Origin: Liolophura sinensis
Taxonomy: Eukaryota; Mollusca; Polyplacophora; Chitonida; Chitonidae
DNA length: 64,000 nt
NCBI RefSeq assembly: GCF_032854445.1
Contig: NC_088295.1
Coordinates: forward strand, 10,963,385 to 11,027,384
Direction of reading: 5' to 3'
The notes beneath the pieces were generated by a model. It saw nothing but the letters and a program-made list of their open reading frames with translations, was not told where the DNA came from and searched no databases. The translations under genes and the position numbers were made by a program. Shown in pieces: positions 35,398 to 47,900 of the stretch (position 1 is the first letter of the stretch; every line of letters starts with the position of its first letter).

Positions 35398-35858
35398 TTT
35401 AAACTGCGATGAAATGTACATTATCGCACAAAGAGAGAATGATCCAACATAAGGTTTAAAAAAAATAGCAAGTGGAGAAACACAAGCTCACAACGTGCTA
35501 CGCGAAGACAATGGAGTGCAGACGACGGAATGTTGTGAAAGTCGGTATCTCCAAAACCAGCAAAATCTTTCACAGTGCATGACAGTAAATATGACTGCTT
35601 CAAAATTCCGTCGCTCATATTCATAGACTAACGTAAAGAAAATTCTGGTTGGTTTGATCGTAAACATGTATCGACACATATTTCCAAAATGTAGACCCAA
35701 TGTACAGTGACACTAAACTCATAAACACCGAAGCCTCAACAACGCCCCACTGAATAAAACAGTGTAGATTATAACCTACAGAGAGTGGAAAATATAGGTA
35801 AAAACTTAACCCGGTGAAACAAAAAATATATATATACTATGATGTTTAAAGACGGCGT
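35398..35858 (+). repeat. Dispersed repeat R1, copy 3 (3' part)
   Basis: Aligns with 32410-32928. Shared stretches include TAAACTGSGATGAAATGTAC, ACAGTGCATGACAGTAAA, and CATAAACACCGAAGCCTCAA with its continuation, ending near GTTTAAAGAC. The 5' half of R1 is absent; the Gypsy fragment abuts it instead. Together with copy 2 it forms a direct repeat flanking both retroelement remnants. Confidence 0.87.
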
Positions 35859-36429
35859 TCGTAACAGTTGCGAATGGATATCATGTTTTCTCAAGTCATT
35901 TTAAATCTTGTCAAGGCTGGGCATGTATTCAGCCCTAAATGGACTTCTCAAATAGGGCGATACATTCAGCGTTGTAACGGCCGTCGATGGCCTGTCCCGT
36001 ACCGGGTCTTTTGACTCCACCAAACAAGCTCCCACCACATTTGAATGAGTCAAATAGAATAATGTTAATTACATCGTAAAACTTAAGAATATCAAAATCC
36101 CAAGAAAACAAACAGGAACATTTATTTACAGTGTGTAGTGTATACTTGTTGGCAATAGTATTTCTCTAAGTTAGGATTTGACCTACTAAGCCTGCTATCG
36201 TCGCTGGCAACAAAAGTAAATAATCTCAAAGAGATTAGTTGTAAAAGGCGTGTTTTAAAAACAAAGTGTTTAACAAGTGTTTTGTTTTAAGATGCAATCT
36301 GATGATCCCCTTTTATTCTTCCAATTACGTGTCAGTGAACGTCTTTTTTACGGAAATTTTCAGTAACAATTTTTTTTAAAACAGTCGAAATGAATTTTCT
36401 TGCAAAGCTACCCTCCCATAGACACTTTG
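35859..36429. other. No gene recognised
   Basis: AT-rich unique sequence; no domain, repeat or RNA gene seen. Confidence 0.4.
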
Positions 36430-36690
36430 ATGGAAGTTGCCCCACTGTCTTTCATTGCACGTCCACACACTTATGTCATTAGACGTCCACATTTCCCGCC
36501 TCACTGGGTTTCCGCAGTCCCTCTTTACTAAGCGTTCACGCTTCCGCTTCGCTATACGTCCCACTTAGCTTTACTGTATGTCCACACTGTTGCTACGCTG
36601 GACGACTGCAGTCCCGCTTTAGTACGCGTTCATACTCCCACTCCCTGTACGTCCACGTTTCAGCTTTACTGGATGTCTACGCTCTACAGA
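36430..36690 (-). repeat. Degenerate GTGGACGT minisatellite array
   Basis: Roughly eight or nine imperfect units of about 28-30 bp with plus-strand core ACGTCCACACTTTCGCTTTACT. The reverse complement core is the one found at 4420-4515 and 14855-14950. Open frames through it are artefacts of the periodicity. Confidence 0.65.
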
Positions 36691-36834
36691 CCAAACAATC
36701 ATCTACCTAGCATTGGTCACCGTATCAAATAATTTACTGTGCTGGAACAAAATCAAGCAACATTTGTGACTTGAGTCGTCTTTGCCTCTGAACTGGTTAA
36801 CCACTCACTGCTCTGTTATACTGAAAAAAGACCA

Positions 36835-37690
36835 ATTCATCTTGGTAACATAGGACGTGTTTAACCACACCACGTAGTCAATAAAGACAAGCCTCAGAGG
36901 AAACTTCAGGTCGAGTGTCACAAAAAATTCTGTTCTATAAAATTTCCTGAAAAAGAAGCATCATTGTAACAAACGAAAGGATCATCACGTAGCGTGTCTA
37001 AATAAAACATCACTTAAATTACAGACCTCGATTTTAATACATGCCCTTTGCAGCCAATCACTTCAAGATTATCCGGTGATATTGCGATCGATGAATGCAG
37101 ACTGAGAAGGTCAAGCCTGAATTCTATTCACTTTTAAAACGTAGGGTAAATACTGCTTTCAGCCAGTATTCACCGCACGGATCTGCTCCTGATTTTCAAC
37201 AACACTCGAGTTCATGTGCTCCTCAATACTGTTTGTGCCGATGTGAATTCTCGGATCGAACACATCCCGTGCTCAGAGAAGGGTTTAAACGCTCACCCCA
37301 GGCCTGTCATCAGTTAGTCACACAAATGTCAGCACTACATTCTGAGACGGCAAGTTTAAGACTGGTGATAATTTAATTTTACAGAGCGTTAACATGAACG
37401 AAGTGTTCATCTAATACCACGACTGTGCCAATGGACATAATATTTCCTAATCTTGATAGTTGTGATTTACGAGGTGAGCTAGTAATGCCTGGAGTACCTA
37501 GCCAGACAAATGTCAGCATTGCAACCTGAGACAGGAAGTTAACCAACGTTGATAAAATGCCTTGTGACAGAGCGTCAAGAGTAACAAATTTAATCAGCGA
37601 AATGTTTGGATTTATAACTTGCAAACATGACTTCCGAAATTATTGTACAGCTTCTCATTTGCAAGAAAATTGTCTACATCGCACTACCTC
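36835..37690 (+). repeat. Dispersed repeat R2, copy 1
   Basis: Direct diverged copy of 44235-44935. Anchors include TAAATAAAACATYACTTAAAT near 37003, TTGCGATCGAY near 37083, TATTCACYGCACGGRTCTG near 37167 and CACATCCCGTG/CACATCCCCAG near 37261. Frames differ between the copies. Function unknown. Confidence 0.75.
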
Positions 37691-40019
37691 CCTGATTTGG
37701 TTGCCCAACACTGTTAATTACGACCAAATGCAATTAAAACGAGGAATCTTACCTTTCCTAAAACAGTCACCGTATGAGTAACAAGCATGTGTACCCCACA
37801 GCCATGTCCTTTTGGATTCGCCTACACAACCATCATTTTGCCCTTGAAGCAATGTCCCCGACTGGATATACGTGTTTATTTATTTCACAACTTTTGACTT
37901 GATAATAATTTATTATTTTGTCGTCTTTAAAGTATCTAAACCCAGTAATGGAACATTTATTTTGTTCACTTTCAACACGGTTGTACCAAATACATAATAT
38001 TTCCTAATTTTGTTTATTGTGATTTTATCTTCTCGCTTCAGTTCACAAGCTGTATAATATAGACATCCATCGCGCCACAAGGATGCAACTCATTTTATGA
38101 CGATAAAATGGTTTGGATATTGATAAATAACCGTTATAAACTTATAACCATCAATTACCTTAGCGAAAATTCACATATTGATCGGCGCTCGAAAGTCATA
38201 CATGTAGGTTAGCAAATTTTGGGTAATATACTCCCATACCTCTCATAGAAGGGCCCAAACTAATGCAATCGGAAGAATAAATTAGGGAAAACGATTTTTA
38301 CCTGTGAGGCGATCAGTTGTGTTATAGAAAATGAATATTTAACGTTTAGATAAAATCAATGCTGTGTTGAGTTTCTTATTAAAGGTGGTGTTTACATGCA
38401 ACGAAAGAAGCCAGTCAAATGACTTAGAGTGAAGGAAGGGAACGTTGTACCAGAAAGCCTCGAGTTGTCTCCTGTTCTCAAGGGTGAGACATATATCAAG
38501 AATAAATTATCTTAGTTTACCTGCGATTGGAAAATGTCGTAAATACGTTCAGTGTATTATTTATTTACCTCAGGGTATTGACCGTTATAGTTTAGAATAT
38601 TGATATTTCTATCGGTGCTACAATCGTTTCTAGTTTAAAGTAATAATAATAATGATATAATAACAATAATTAATAATATAATTATAATAATCAGTCAGAA
38701 TATTACCTAATAAAACTGAAGTACTTAATCTGGAAATTCAAGACTAGAATTTGTTGAGGCTTAGGGATATATATGTTTCACAGAGCTTTTTTCGCGCAGT
38801 AGTACGAACCAGCAACGGAATTACCAGTTGTCATAAAGGCTCACTTTCTTCCCTATCGTCATGTAATTCACCATAGGCTGCCCTTGCGTCCCACGTAACA
38901 TATTCCGAGAGATTTAGAGACGGCTGCATTGCAATATGTCTTGGGTGAAAGAGACGCATTTCTTCATGGCGGCTCTAAATATTCTGACACGGGTTGGATA
39001 TTCCTGTCTTTGACTAGCACCTCATGCCGCTTATCTGTGAATTCCACCACGTTTTAGGTAAAAATCGTTGAATAGAGATCTGCCCCACAACACTTTGTTG
39101 AATTGACCCTTCGACTACACGTAACTAAATCGTTGTAAACGATCTCAAAATGATGTCTTATGCAGTAGTGTTGTGTTATCATATGTCACTTCATGGAGTG
39201 AATGGGCAACGGCTACGTCACAGCTTAGGCCGCGCGATCTGATAGAAACGTGTTTAATTCGATAAAATTCTCAAGATGGCTGCCTTGACTCACACTAGCC
39301 ATTTGTGCAGTACTGTCATTCTGTTTTACATGTTATTAGGTGAAATCTCATTAAAATAACAAGGTATGAAAAAAGGTCTTTTTAGAAAGCTGGACTGTCC
39401 TGCTTTCGACTGAAATATGTGCTGACTTGTCCTTTAATGGTTCACAAAAAACTAATTTAAGACTTGCTCAGATATTCTTTAGAAAGGAAATGTAAAATAA
39501 CACGAACCTTAACCGGTGACATGACCCATGAAGGTGGTAAAGGGTGCTGCTTTTTATCGCACACCAGGAGATCTGTGAATGCATGAGTTCATTGTTTTAT
39601 TGCAAATGTTTGAAATCACTGCTGAACTGGCGACTGTCGACCAGTGTAAATAGCTGATGATATGGCTCACGCCCATATACTAGAAAGCACCGTGTTGAGT
39701 ACGCGTCAGGTGTCAACAATGTTTTGCATAGAGCTTTGCAGTTGCAGCTTTGTGCCATTCCAACGAAACATTGCAGAAATGGACGTCAGTTACAATCAAC
39801 ATTAGCTCAATGCAAACTTATTTAGACTTGTTTGTTTCTTGTAGATGTTTTGTCCTGTGTCATGCCCCACTAAATTACCAGTCCTTGCACCGAATAAGCG
39901 GCACAAATCCTAGTACGGGTTTAGAACTTTAAAGACATACTAACATCCGTAAAAGGCAAAACTTGATAATATCATATTCTACAGCAGTAAAACCAGGGTA
40001 GTGTCGACAGCGTGACATT
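37691..40019. other. No gene recognised; AT-rich low complexity at 38637-38692
   Basis: Contains an (AAT)n-like stretch around 38637-38692. CATAATATTTCCTAAT near 37995 repeats one near 37437, indicating a small local duplication. No coding domain recognised. Confidence 0.4.
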
Positions 40020-40115
40020 TGGCAAATGGTCACACGCAGTGCTGGTGAAATCCGACCGCTTGTCAGTTTGCCTCAGGTGCATATAATCAGCCTTACACCA
40101 AAGTTGAAATATTCC
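40020..40115 (+). repeat. Third partial copy of the 237-bp unit
   Basis: Shares GGCAAATGGTCACACG, TTGTCAGTTTGCCTCAGGTG and following bases with the tandem pair at 27015-27425. Confidence 0.5.
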
Positions 40116-40339
40116 ATTGTGATCAATTTTACGGTTGCAGGAACGGCACCTCCGTGAGAATATCAACAATGCTCATCTGACACACTCCCTAACGTAAATT
40201 CTCATCCAGGTTGCGCATGTTAGCCCTCCATCCTTCATCTTCCCAGTCGTAATATCTAACTACTCGCGTCGTGTACACCGAACTCTTTCAAAACCTCAGT
40301 TAAAGCTTAAGGATAACAATGACGCTTATGGTAATACAT

Positions 40340-41340
40340 AGCGACATGTATGAATGCCCTTATAAATAATGTATCATTTCAAAGGTAAGTTTAACGCCTG
40401 TAAATCCTCCTTGAAGTGATCCCAACAGACCATACACCATGTATATGGAGTGGTAATAAATAAACATGAATGTCGTTAAGGATTATGGGTCTCTTCCCTT
40501 TGCTACCGGTAATATAGTTTATACACTGGAGTGCATTGGAATATTTAGTCAGCAAGAGTATATCAGTTTTAAACAGTTTTATTGCAAGCCCATTCACTCG
40601 TTACTCCGTAATATCTAGTGGTGTCGCAAAATGTCCACATACTGAACATACATTGGTTTCGAGGATATGTGTTTTTAGCATTCTCTCAAGAAAATACAAG
40701 GAAGGACTAACATATATAGCTGGGGCTTTACACAGTGCTAACACTTATTGTGCATCGAGTTATTTCAAACATCATAACAAAGGCTTGTTATGGGACCTCG
40801 CTAGCACATCACTATAGAAAGTTTGCACGGAAACCTCATTGTCTTAATGCTCTTCATAAATAGTTAATCTTAAATCCTAGCGTTCATTGATCTGCACAAA
40901 CATTCCATATATATTGTGCATTCATGAAGCTAAAGCTAAAGTCACATTCAATCATTAGATTTATTTTGGCAGAGAGTTTCATTTACACATGTGCCCACCA
41001 ACGATGTCCTAAAGACCCAAGCTCTCGAAGGCCTGGTCAAGTGACATGTACGAAGACCTTCTTGTGTTAGTCTGTTTAGGTGTCTCTTTCTGATGATATG
41101 GCGGGAAGTCCAACCCAAACATGAGCATGTCAGTGCGCTATTACATTATGAAAATATACATTCCATTAAGGCCTAGTCCCAATTATCTCAGCAAATTATT
41201 TTACTTAGTGGGGTTAACCTTTTGCAGATGTCTCATCTCATGCATTCATGCTGCCCTCTACGGAGCAAACCAATGCTTCATTAACACATCGATATATCTT
41301 TGTGACCTTTTTTTGTAGGAAGAGTATGGCCCAATTGAAG
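40340..41340 (-). repeat. Diverged paralogous block C, inverted
   Basis: The reverse complement aligns with block B about 6900-7740 and with block A about 130-1660. Strong anchors are 40386-40510 against 1497-1640 (including the stretch around 'AGACCCATAATCCTTAACGA') and 41085-41170 against 141-225. The region 41150-41335 matches B 6900-7080, which lies to the left of the A homology. It is roughly 1 kb, much shorter than A or B, and has no recognisable coding content. Confidence 0.75.
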
Positions 41341-42174
41341 TTACATGTGATTTTCTGAGCCTGACAATCCCTTGACCCTATCTTCCTTCAATTGTAAAAC
41401 TATCATGTCAGGAATTTCATATATGCTTGAAATTAAAAATATACATGTACATGTCTGTGAAGGTTCACTAAGCTGAAATGGAGGTCAGGGCTGGGTATGG
41501 AAGGAGGGTAGAATGGATTTGCAAAGAGGAGGGGACACTTTCTTCAAAACGATTCTTACGTGGGATAAGTAGTTCTAAAATGACACTTGTTACATGGAGA
41601 GTTTCACATTTATATTACGGTTTTGAAATGACTGACACGTCCTCTTAAGTAACCGTTAGTTCGAAAATATGTGGTTCTTCAATAATTTACACCGGGAAGC
41701 TTGATAACGGACGGTTCTATAATTTAATAAGTCAAGTATAAAATAAAATGGATAGCCATTAAAGGAACCTTTTTCTATCATACAGCAATTAAATAAAATT
41801 AAAAAGCAACCGGAAGGTGATGCCTGTTGATTTTGCCACAGGATAAAGTCATAGCTGGGTTAAAATAAAGCATATCTTGCCGCATAGTCGATCTCAAGCA
41901 GCAACCTGTTTCATGCCAATTTTCAAATGCTGTTGATCATTGTAGCCGTGTGTGGCTCTTGTTACTTTTTTCTTTGACCGCCAGACAGAAATAACTAATT
42001 TCCAAGTGGCACTAACATGTAAGGTATCATCTTGAAAGCCATGTGTGTGCTGCATCCGAAGTTTGTTTGATATGTTCCGTGTTCGTATGCAAGAAGACCG
42101 CCAGTCACACTGGTTGACGTTTCACGGTTACATAATTAGGCTGGATTTCTTTACACTTGTAAAGATTCATGAAC
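41341..42174. other. No gene recognised
   Basis: AT-rich unique sequence between block C and the next dispersed repeat. The 124-codon frame beginning at 42045 runs into repeat sequence and is not accepted as a gene. Confidence 0.4.
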
Positions 42175-42410
42175 AAAGTCACACTAAAAAAATACCTAGA
42201 TCCAGAAAAAAGCCCTTAGTTTCCTTTCTCCGTAGTACCGTAGATATCTGCGTTATTCAATTACACAACTTCCGGATCATTCAAGAAGAATATCAAAGAA
42301 ATATTTCGATTCACTTCAGAGAGATTCTGGAATTCTTAATCTCTAGGATTTTACTAAAAGTTTTCGTAAGATCTCTTTTCTCCGTCTGTGAACTGCTTAT
42401 CACAGATAGT
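42175..42410 (+). repeat. Dispersed repeat shared with 8550-8765
   Basis: Diverged direct copy; see 8550-8765. Confidence 0.65.
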
Positions 42411-43382
42411 TATGCATGAGTTTCAGCCAGAGTCACTCCGTTTTTTCCATTCATTGATATTACCACCTTTGTGTTGGTGGAATTATCTTGGCAAAAAGCA
42501 TAAATAAATGATAAAATCACTTTTCAGCAGGGTATTACACTGCAGTCGTGGATCTTTCCCATATAGAATATCGGTAAAGAAGATGCAGGGCACAGTGGAA
42601 AATAATGTCAGTTCAGACAAAGAGTGTATCACGACATTTAATGTGACTGCCTAGGGTTCCATGTTCATGAGTGCATAGGTCTCTGAAGCCAAATATCGCC
42701 AACCCGTTACTCCTACGTTCTTTCACCAAAGCAGATAGTCTGTCATTTGGACCTTTAATTGGTATAAGATACTCTTTCACAATGCACGTATGTTGCAAGA
42801 AAAATGACCCTAACAAATGAATATATAACTTCAGTTATTGAATAATAGATATCAGTGTTTGTCAACCTTTTCTTTGTATAACAATTATGCACACATTGTG
42901 TTGAATGATCAATGAATGAGGCTGCCATCGATAATGTGAACTATTGTTGGAGGGCCAAAAACGAATATTAAAGAAGAGAACAAATAATGCAACTTGAGTT
43001 ATTCGGGAAGACACTTTTTGCTGACGTTCTTGGGGTGACACATTCTGGAGGCACCAGAAACAGGATGTCGTGTCACTCGTACTCCACGCATATATGGTTA
43101 AAAGGCAAACCAAAGTTCGCGTGACTTAAGCGGAAACATCGATGACATTACGTCGTTTTCGATTGTCTTAAGGTGCGCGAGTTTGCTTACTTTGATCTCG
43201 GTTTTGCTATATCATAAAAATAAGAAGTTATGCTTTTTTTAGGCTTCATAAGTTAACAGTGCACATAAATATTTGTCTAGTGTTTTCCATCCTTTTAACA
43301 CTATACCCTAATGGCTTTTCTTTAGAAATCGTCCTTTTATATACAACCCTACTTGTTCTACAAGAAAATCTACGAAAATTTT
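42411..43382. other. No gene recognised
   Basis: Short open frames on both strands without recognisable motifs. Confidence 0.4.
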
Positions 43383-43430
43383 CAGATGTGTTGCACATTT
43401 ACAGATGTGTTGCACATTTACAGATGTGTT
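43383..43430 (+). repeat. 19-bp tandem repeat, about 2.5 units
   Basis: CAGATGTGTTGCACATTTA twice exactly, then a partial third unit. Confidence 0.95.
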
Positions 43431-43835
43431 GAATGGTTTGTGCTCTATAACATCTAAACTAATTTTATCGAATGGTTGTGAGGTCTGAGAAAGTGTAAAC
43501 ACTGGAGATGACATAATTTACGTCTGAACGGGAAATACCCATTATAAAGAACTATTTCAAGACTAAACAAACTCAGGGAATATGTTGATATGCATGGATG
43601 GGGGATATTTTTTGCATGAATGCAAAACCAGTCTTTCCATCAGCTAGAAAACACATATGGTTCACGACTCTCCCCAAACTTCGAGCTGTCTCCGTACCGT
43701 AACACAAGCATGTATTTGACGAAAACATTGTTTTTTCTTGTACCAGTTTATTCATTGAAATATATTCGTAACTTTTTTTGGAAATGTCTGTCCCCATATA
43801 CTTTTCTTACAATCGAATCCACGAAGATTTGTTAG

Positions 43836-44225
43836 TTGCACACAGCTTTTTGCACATTTGCGTCTAATGGTTGTTGTGTAAGAACTTGTAAACTGGCGAC
43901 AGTATCATTCATGGCTGCATTACTACGTTCCGTAATGGAGGATGTGTATTTAACAGGCAAATCCGATCATCAACAACGCATCATCAGGAAATACATTGAC
44001 ATGGGGGCTGGTTATTTTTCGTTGCTTGAAAACAAGACCGGTCTTTACATTCGTTCAAAACATGGTTCAGCTAAAACATATTATTCCAGACTTCCGCTGA
44101 GGTGCACCAGAAAACGGCATACTTTGATGTCTATAGAAGAAATTAAGATAATTATCGACTTTGTACAAATTGGGCATCTGTCACCTACAAAAATTGGAAA
44201 AGAACCTGTATCTGTGATGTGCTGA
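43836..44225 (+). other. Unrecognised 129-codon open frame
   Basis: One of the longest single open frames not explained by a repeat or transposon. The start codon is TTG, so translation from 43836 is doubtful; ATG codons occur inside. It has no motif, signal peptide or transmembrane pattern I recognise. Its C-terminal end lies just before R2 copy 2. Probably chance; kept only because it is not otherwise explained. Confidence 0.12.
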
Positions 44226-44234
44226 GACAAAAAA

Positions 44235-44935
44235 AATACATCTGAGAAACATGGGACGGGTTAAACCACATCATGCAGTCTATAAAGACTACGTTTGGAG
44301 GAACAATCAGTTCAGTTGGTACAAAAAAGTAGGTTCCTGTTTCTAAATAAAACATTACTTAAATGACATCCCTCGTGTGTAATACATGTGCCTTGCATTC
44401 AGTTCTTCTAGATGATCCCATGATGTTGCGATCGACAATTGCAGGCTCATGAAGTCGACTCTGAATTGTATTCACCTCTTTAATCTCGGCGAATTACCGT
44501 ATTCACTGCACGGGTCTGTTCCATTTGATTTTCTTTGTGTAGCGCTGTTCTCAGCTCTATTTTATTTGGTTGATTGAAATCAGGAAAGTGTTGTACAGTC
44601 AGAAGATCAGGTCATTCCAAGCTCTCCACAAGGCTGACTTTGTCTTGGTTTTTGTCAGTTCTGATATGAGGACTCAGGGCTGAACACATCCCCAGGCCAG
44701 AAATGAGTTCACCTCTCATTCTTGTCATTAATCAGTATATAGACCTAGGCGCTGCAATCTGGGGTGATAAGTTAGGTATGCGTCTTGAAACAGCGGGTTA
44801 AAAGAAATAAATGTCTTCATTGAAATACCTTGATTTGCAACTTGTAAAAAGTGACTTCGGAAATCGCTCTCAATTTTGAGTACCTGGTCAGTCCCAAATC
44901 AGATTTGAAAATTGGAACTAAAATTGCGTCATGAT
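44235..44935 (+). repeat. Dispersed repeat R2, copy 2
   Basis: Diverged direct copy of 36835-37690, in the same order of anchors. Confidence 0.75.
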
Positions 44936-47900
44936 GCACGTGGAAAATATCCGTGTGACACATCATTAGATAAGTATTTAACTTCCTAAATGTAATTTTT
45001 AGAGTTTAACATTGAATGAATCACGCTCATAGTAGCAGTGGTACAGCTATATTGCGGACAGAAAGTGTTTGTCTGGTTATAATCTGGAATAACATTGATT
45101 TCAAAGGTTGGATATTATGGCACCAAAGTTCCATCCAGACACAAAGATGACAACTTATAAGGACAGTAAAAGCAAAGATAGATTTAGATTGTCACAGAAT
45201 GGAAAGACATGGAATTTCTAATTACACCTTGTTTTACCCGTTAAGCAATTGTTTTATGATCATACATGTATTTTTATACGACAGCATAGACAATTTTCAT
45301 GCTGTATCTAATTTTATACAACCTTACAGTATACAACTCCGTTTCTTTTTCTCACAATTATTTCGACATTTACTTAAGGTTTATCAGTGACGACTATAGC
45401 AATATAAACATAACACCAATGAATCCCACTAGTCCAAACGATGTCAGTAACCTCTACAAGATTATACAGCCATTTCACACAAAGAAGTTCTGTTTGAAGT
45501 ATTCAGTCGTTTATTTTACGACGATTGGACGCCTGTGCACATGTCATCGACGAAATTACAAATGCCAGGGTTTGATTATCCTGCAGGTCACGGCTATACA
45601 ATGGTCGGACAAGATGAAAAGGAGCTAGAAGATGTGCGTTTTCCTGTTAAGTTAGAAAATGGCTATCTCTTGAGTTTGCTTAATATTTAACCACCCACTT
45701 GTCTTGTCTGTCCACAGTAAAAGTCTGTGGCACAAAACGCCGTGTAATCCAGTGGAATTTCAATTTATCCAGAACCTCTATCCAAGTCTGTCTTGCTATG
45801 TTCGAAGCAAAACTCAGCTAATAGAGTTTTCCTGAGACGCATTCAGATGGCTACTCTTTGATGCTTGAGGACAGTTGTATGTGCATCTATTGGGCCTTTC
45901 TGGGTATTGATTTGGAATTAACAGAATGCCCGACCGGCGGTTTTCTCTCAATGAATCAATGTACACAACGTTTTACTTTTGATGTACAGGATAGAATATA
46001 TCTGACGTTTGAGTACGGAATGTTGGAATTGCACACAATAATTGGGATCACGGTGTCTTTGCGTAATCTTACCTCATCATCCAGGAGTATATATTGTATA
46101 AATTATACAGCCTAGTCAGGAACGTATGTATTTCCTGCAGGAATATATCCGCTCGAAGAAGTCTTACACATTTATACATAGTTTGATTCATTGTCTCACT
46201 GTATATTAGTTTGATTCCTAAACGATTGCAATTACGCTCTCGGGACATTGAGTTAAGCAGCTGTTCAAATTGTCACAAGTATGGAGGTCAAAGATGGAGG
46301 TGCTTTCGCGTTCCGTATACTAGTGACAGATAATAAACACGTTTGTCGTTGAACTCCAGCAAGATATTCGGATTCCTCCGATAAACATCTCCCCTATCTC
46401 TTGGAAATGCTGCTTGGTTAGACATTAAACCAGGATTCTCCAAGACCACATATGGAAATGAACATTTCTCAGCAGACCTCACAGAAAGATGGCACCATAG
46501 TGACGATAACTTTCACTGAGTTTGAGATGTTGTTTTCGCTTGGAACACGTTGTGTGCCACGATATCAAGCAGAGCACATTCTATACATGACTACATACTG
46601 GCATTTTTTGTGGCATAGGTTGTATTTTCTGTAATATTACTTATGAATAATTCAGATACACGGAACGAAAAAAACCATGTTGGAATAGCTTTCCCCTATA
46701 GTTCATTACTTACACTTGCACAGTGGCTATTTGTTGTATACGCCAAAGAAGTAGCCGCTAGAAATGTAAAGCTGTACAAGAGGAGCCATCTGATATTCCA
46801 CTGGTATATCTACATGTACAGTCTGAAATACCATTGTGAAGGCGCATTTCACCACAAATTCAAAACCATTTGTTCTTTACACGAGTAAAACTATGTTAAT
46901 CATGGTCAGTAGAGTGACAATGATTGTTCCTTGTACGAGCATGCACGCGCAAGGGTTATCTGATATACTCATGCTGAAGTTCATAAGCTCGTGCCTGGAA
47001 CGCAATGATAGAGAACGGTTGAACAGATTGACCTTCATGAACGGTTTTTAACCTTATAGCCTTTTAACCTTGTGTGCCCTTGTCCTATTTCAGTTTTCTT
47101 CAACTGAGAACAACTTTAGAGGTATTGTCCCTTTTGAAATATTTCTTTTATCTCAACATTGTCAGATGTGTGACATTTCCTTACAACCAGTCACGAATCA
47201 AGCCCATGATTATAAATAGGTTTTTTATACCAACCGATTCGCATATTATGCTAGAAATATGCCTACCAGTGATATCTGAACCAAACACCATAGGTTCCAA
47301 AAACTGTGGCAAATTAATGGACTGCTATAGCCTCAGGTTTGATCGCCAAACAAAACTGGATCCGCATCAGATGCTTTGAGGCACTGGTTAATAAACATCG
47401 CCTTTTTATAGAATACATTTACAGTATGATAATCGATTGTGGTACTGCAGCAAGTGACACATGTTTCTAAATTAGTCAGCTGTCTAGTTCTAGCATAACG
47501 ACGCCCAAGGAGATTCCATCCCTTCCTAATAAATGATAAATCCACGTCTTTTCCCTAATGAGCTTATTACATCATTACCGATGAGATTATTTCCAATCTC
47601 CTGAGACGACGGGTTTTTATTTACCGGTAATCCAAAATTTCTCCCACTCTTTAAAGGCTGCAAAAATGTACTTAATTCGATTGACGAAACTGAAAGCTAT
47701 CAGTAACGAGATGGGTCCTTCAAGACTTTCCTAAAATTTTAGAATTCCCTCATCCTTTGGGTCTTGTGGCAAGATAACACTTTAAACCGATTTGGGCAAG
47801 GATTTTTGGCTCCAGTATGAGCTTTTATGGAATGGCTTCTAACACTGAGCTTCGTATCTTTATAGACTCAATGAACAGTTCCAGTCTACAATCTTATCTT

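Noticed and set aside
42045-42419. 124-codon plus-strand open frame
   Set aside because: Its 3' half is the dispersed repeat shared with 8550-8765, where the frame is not conserved. No domain or start context.
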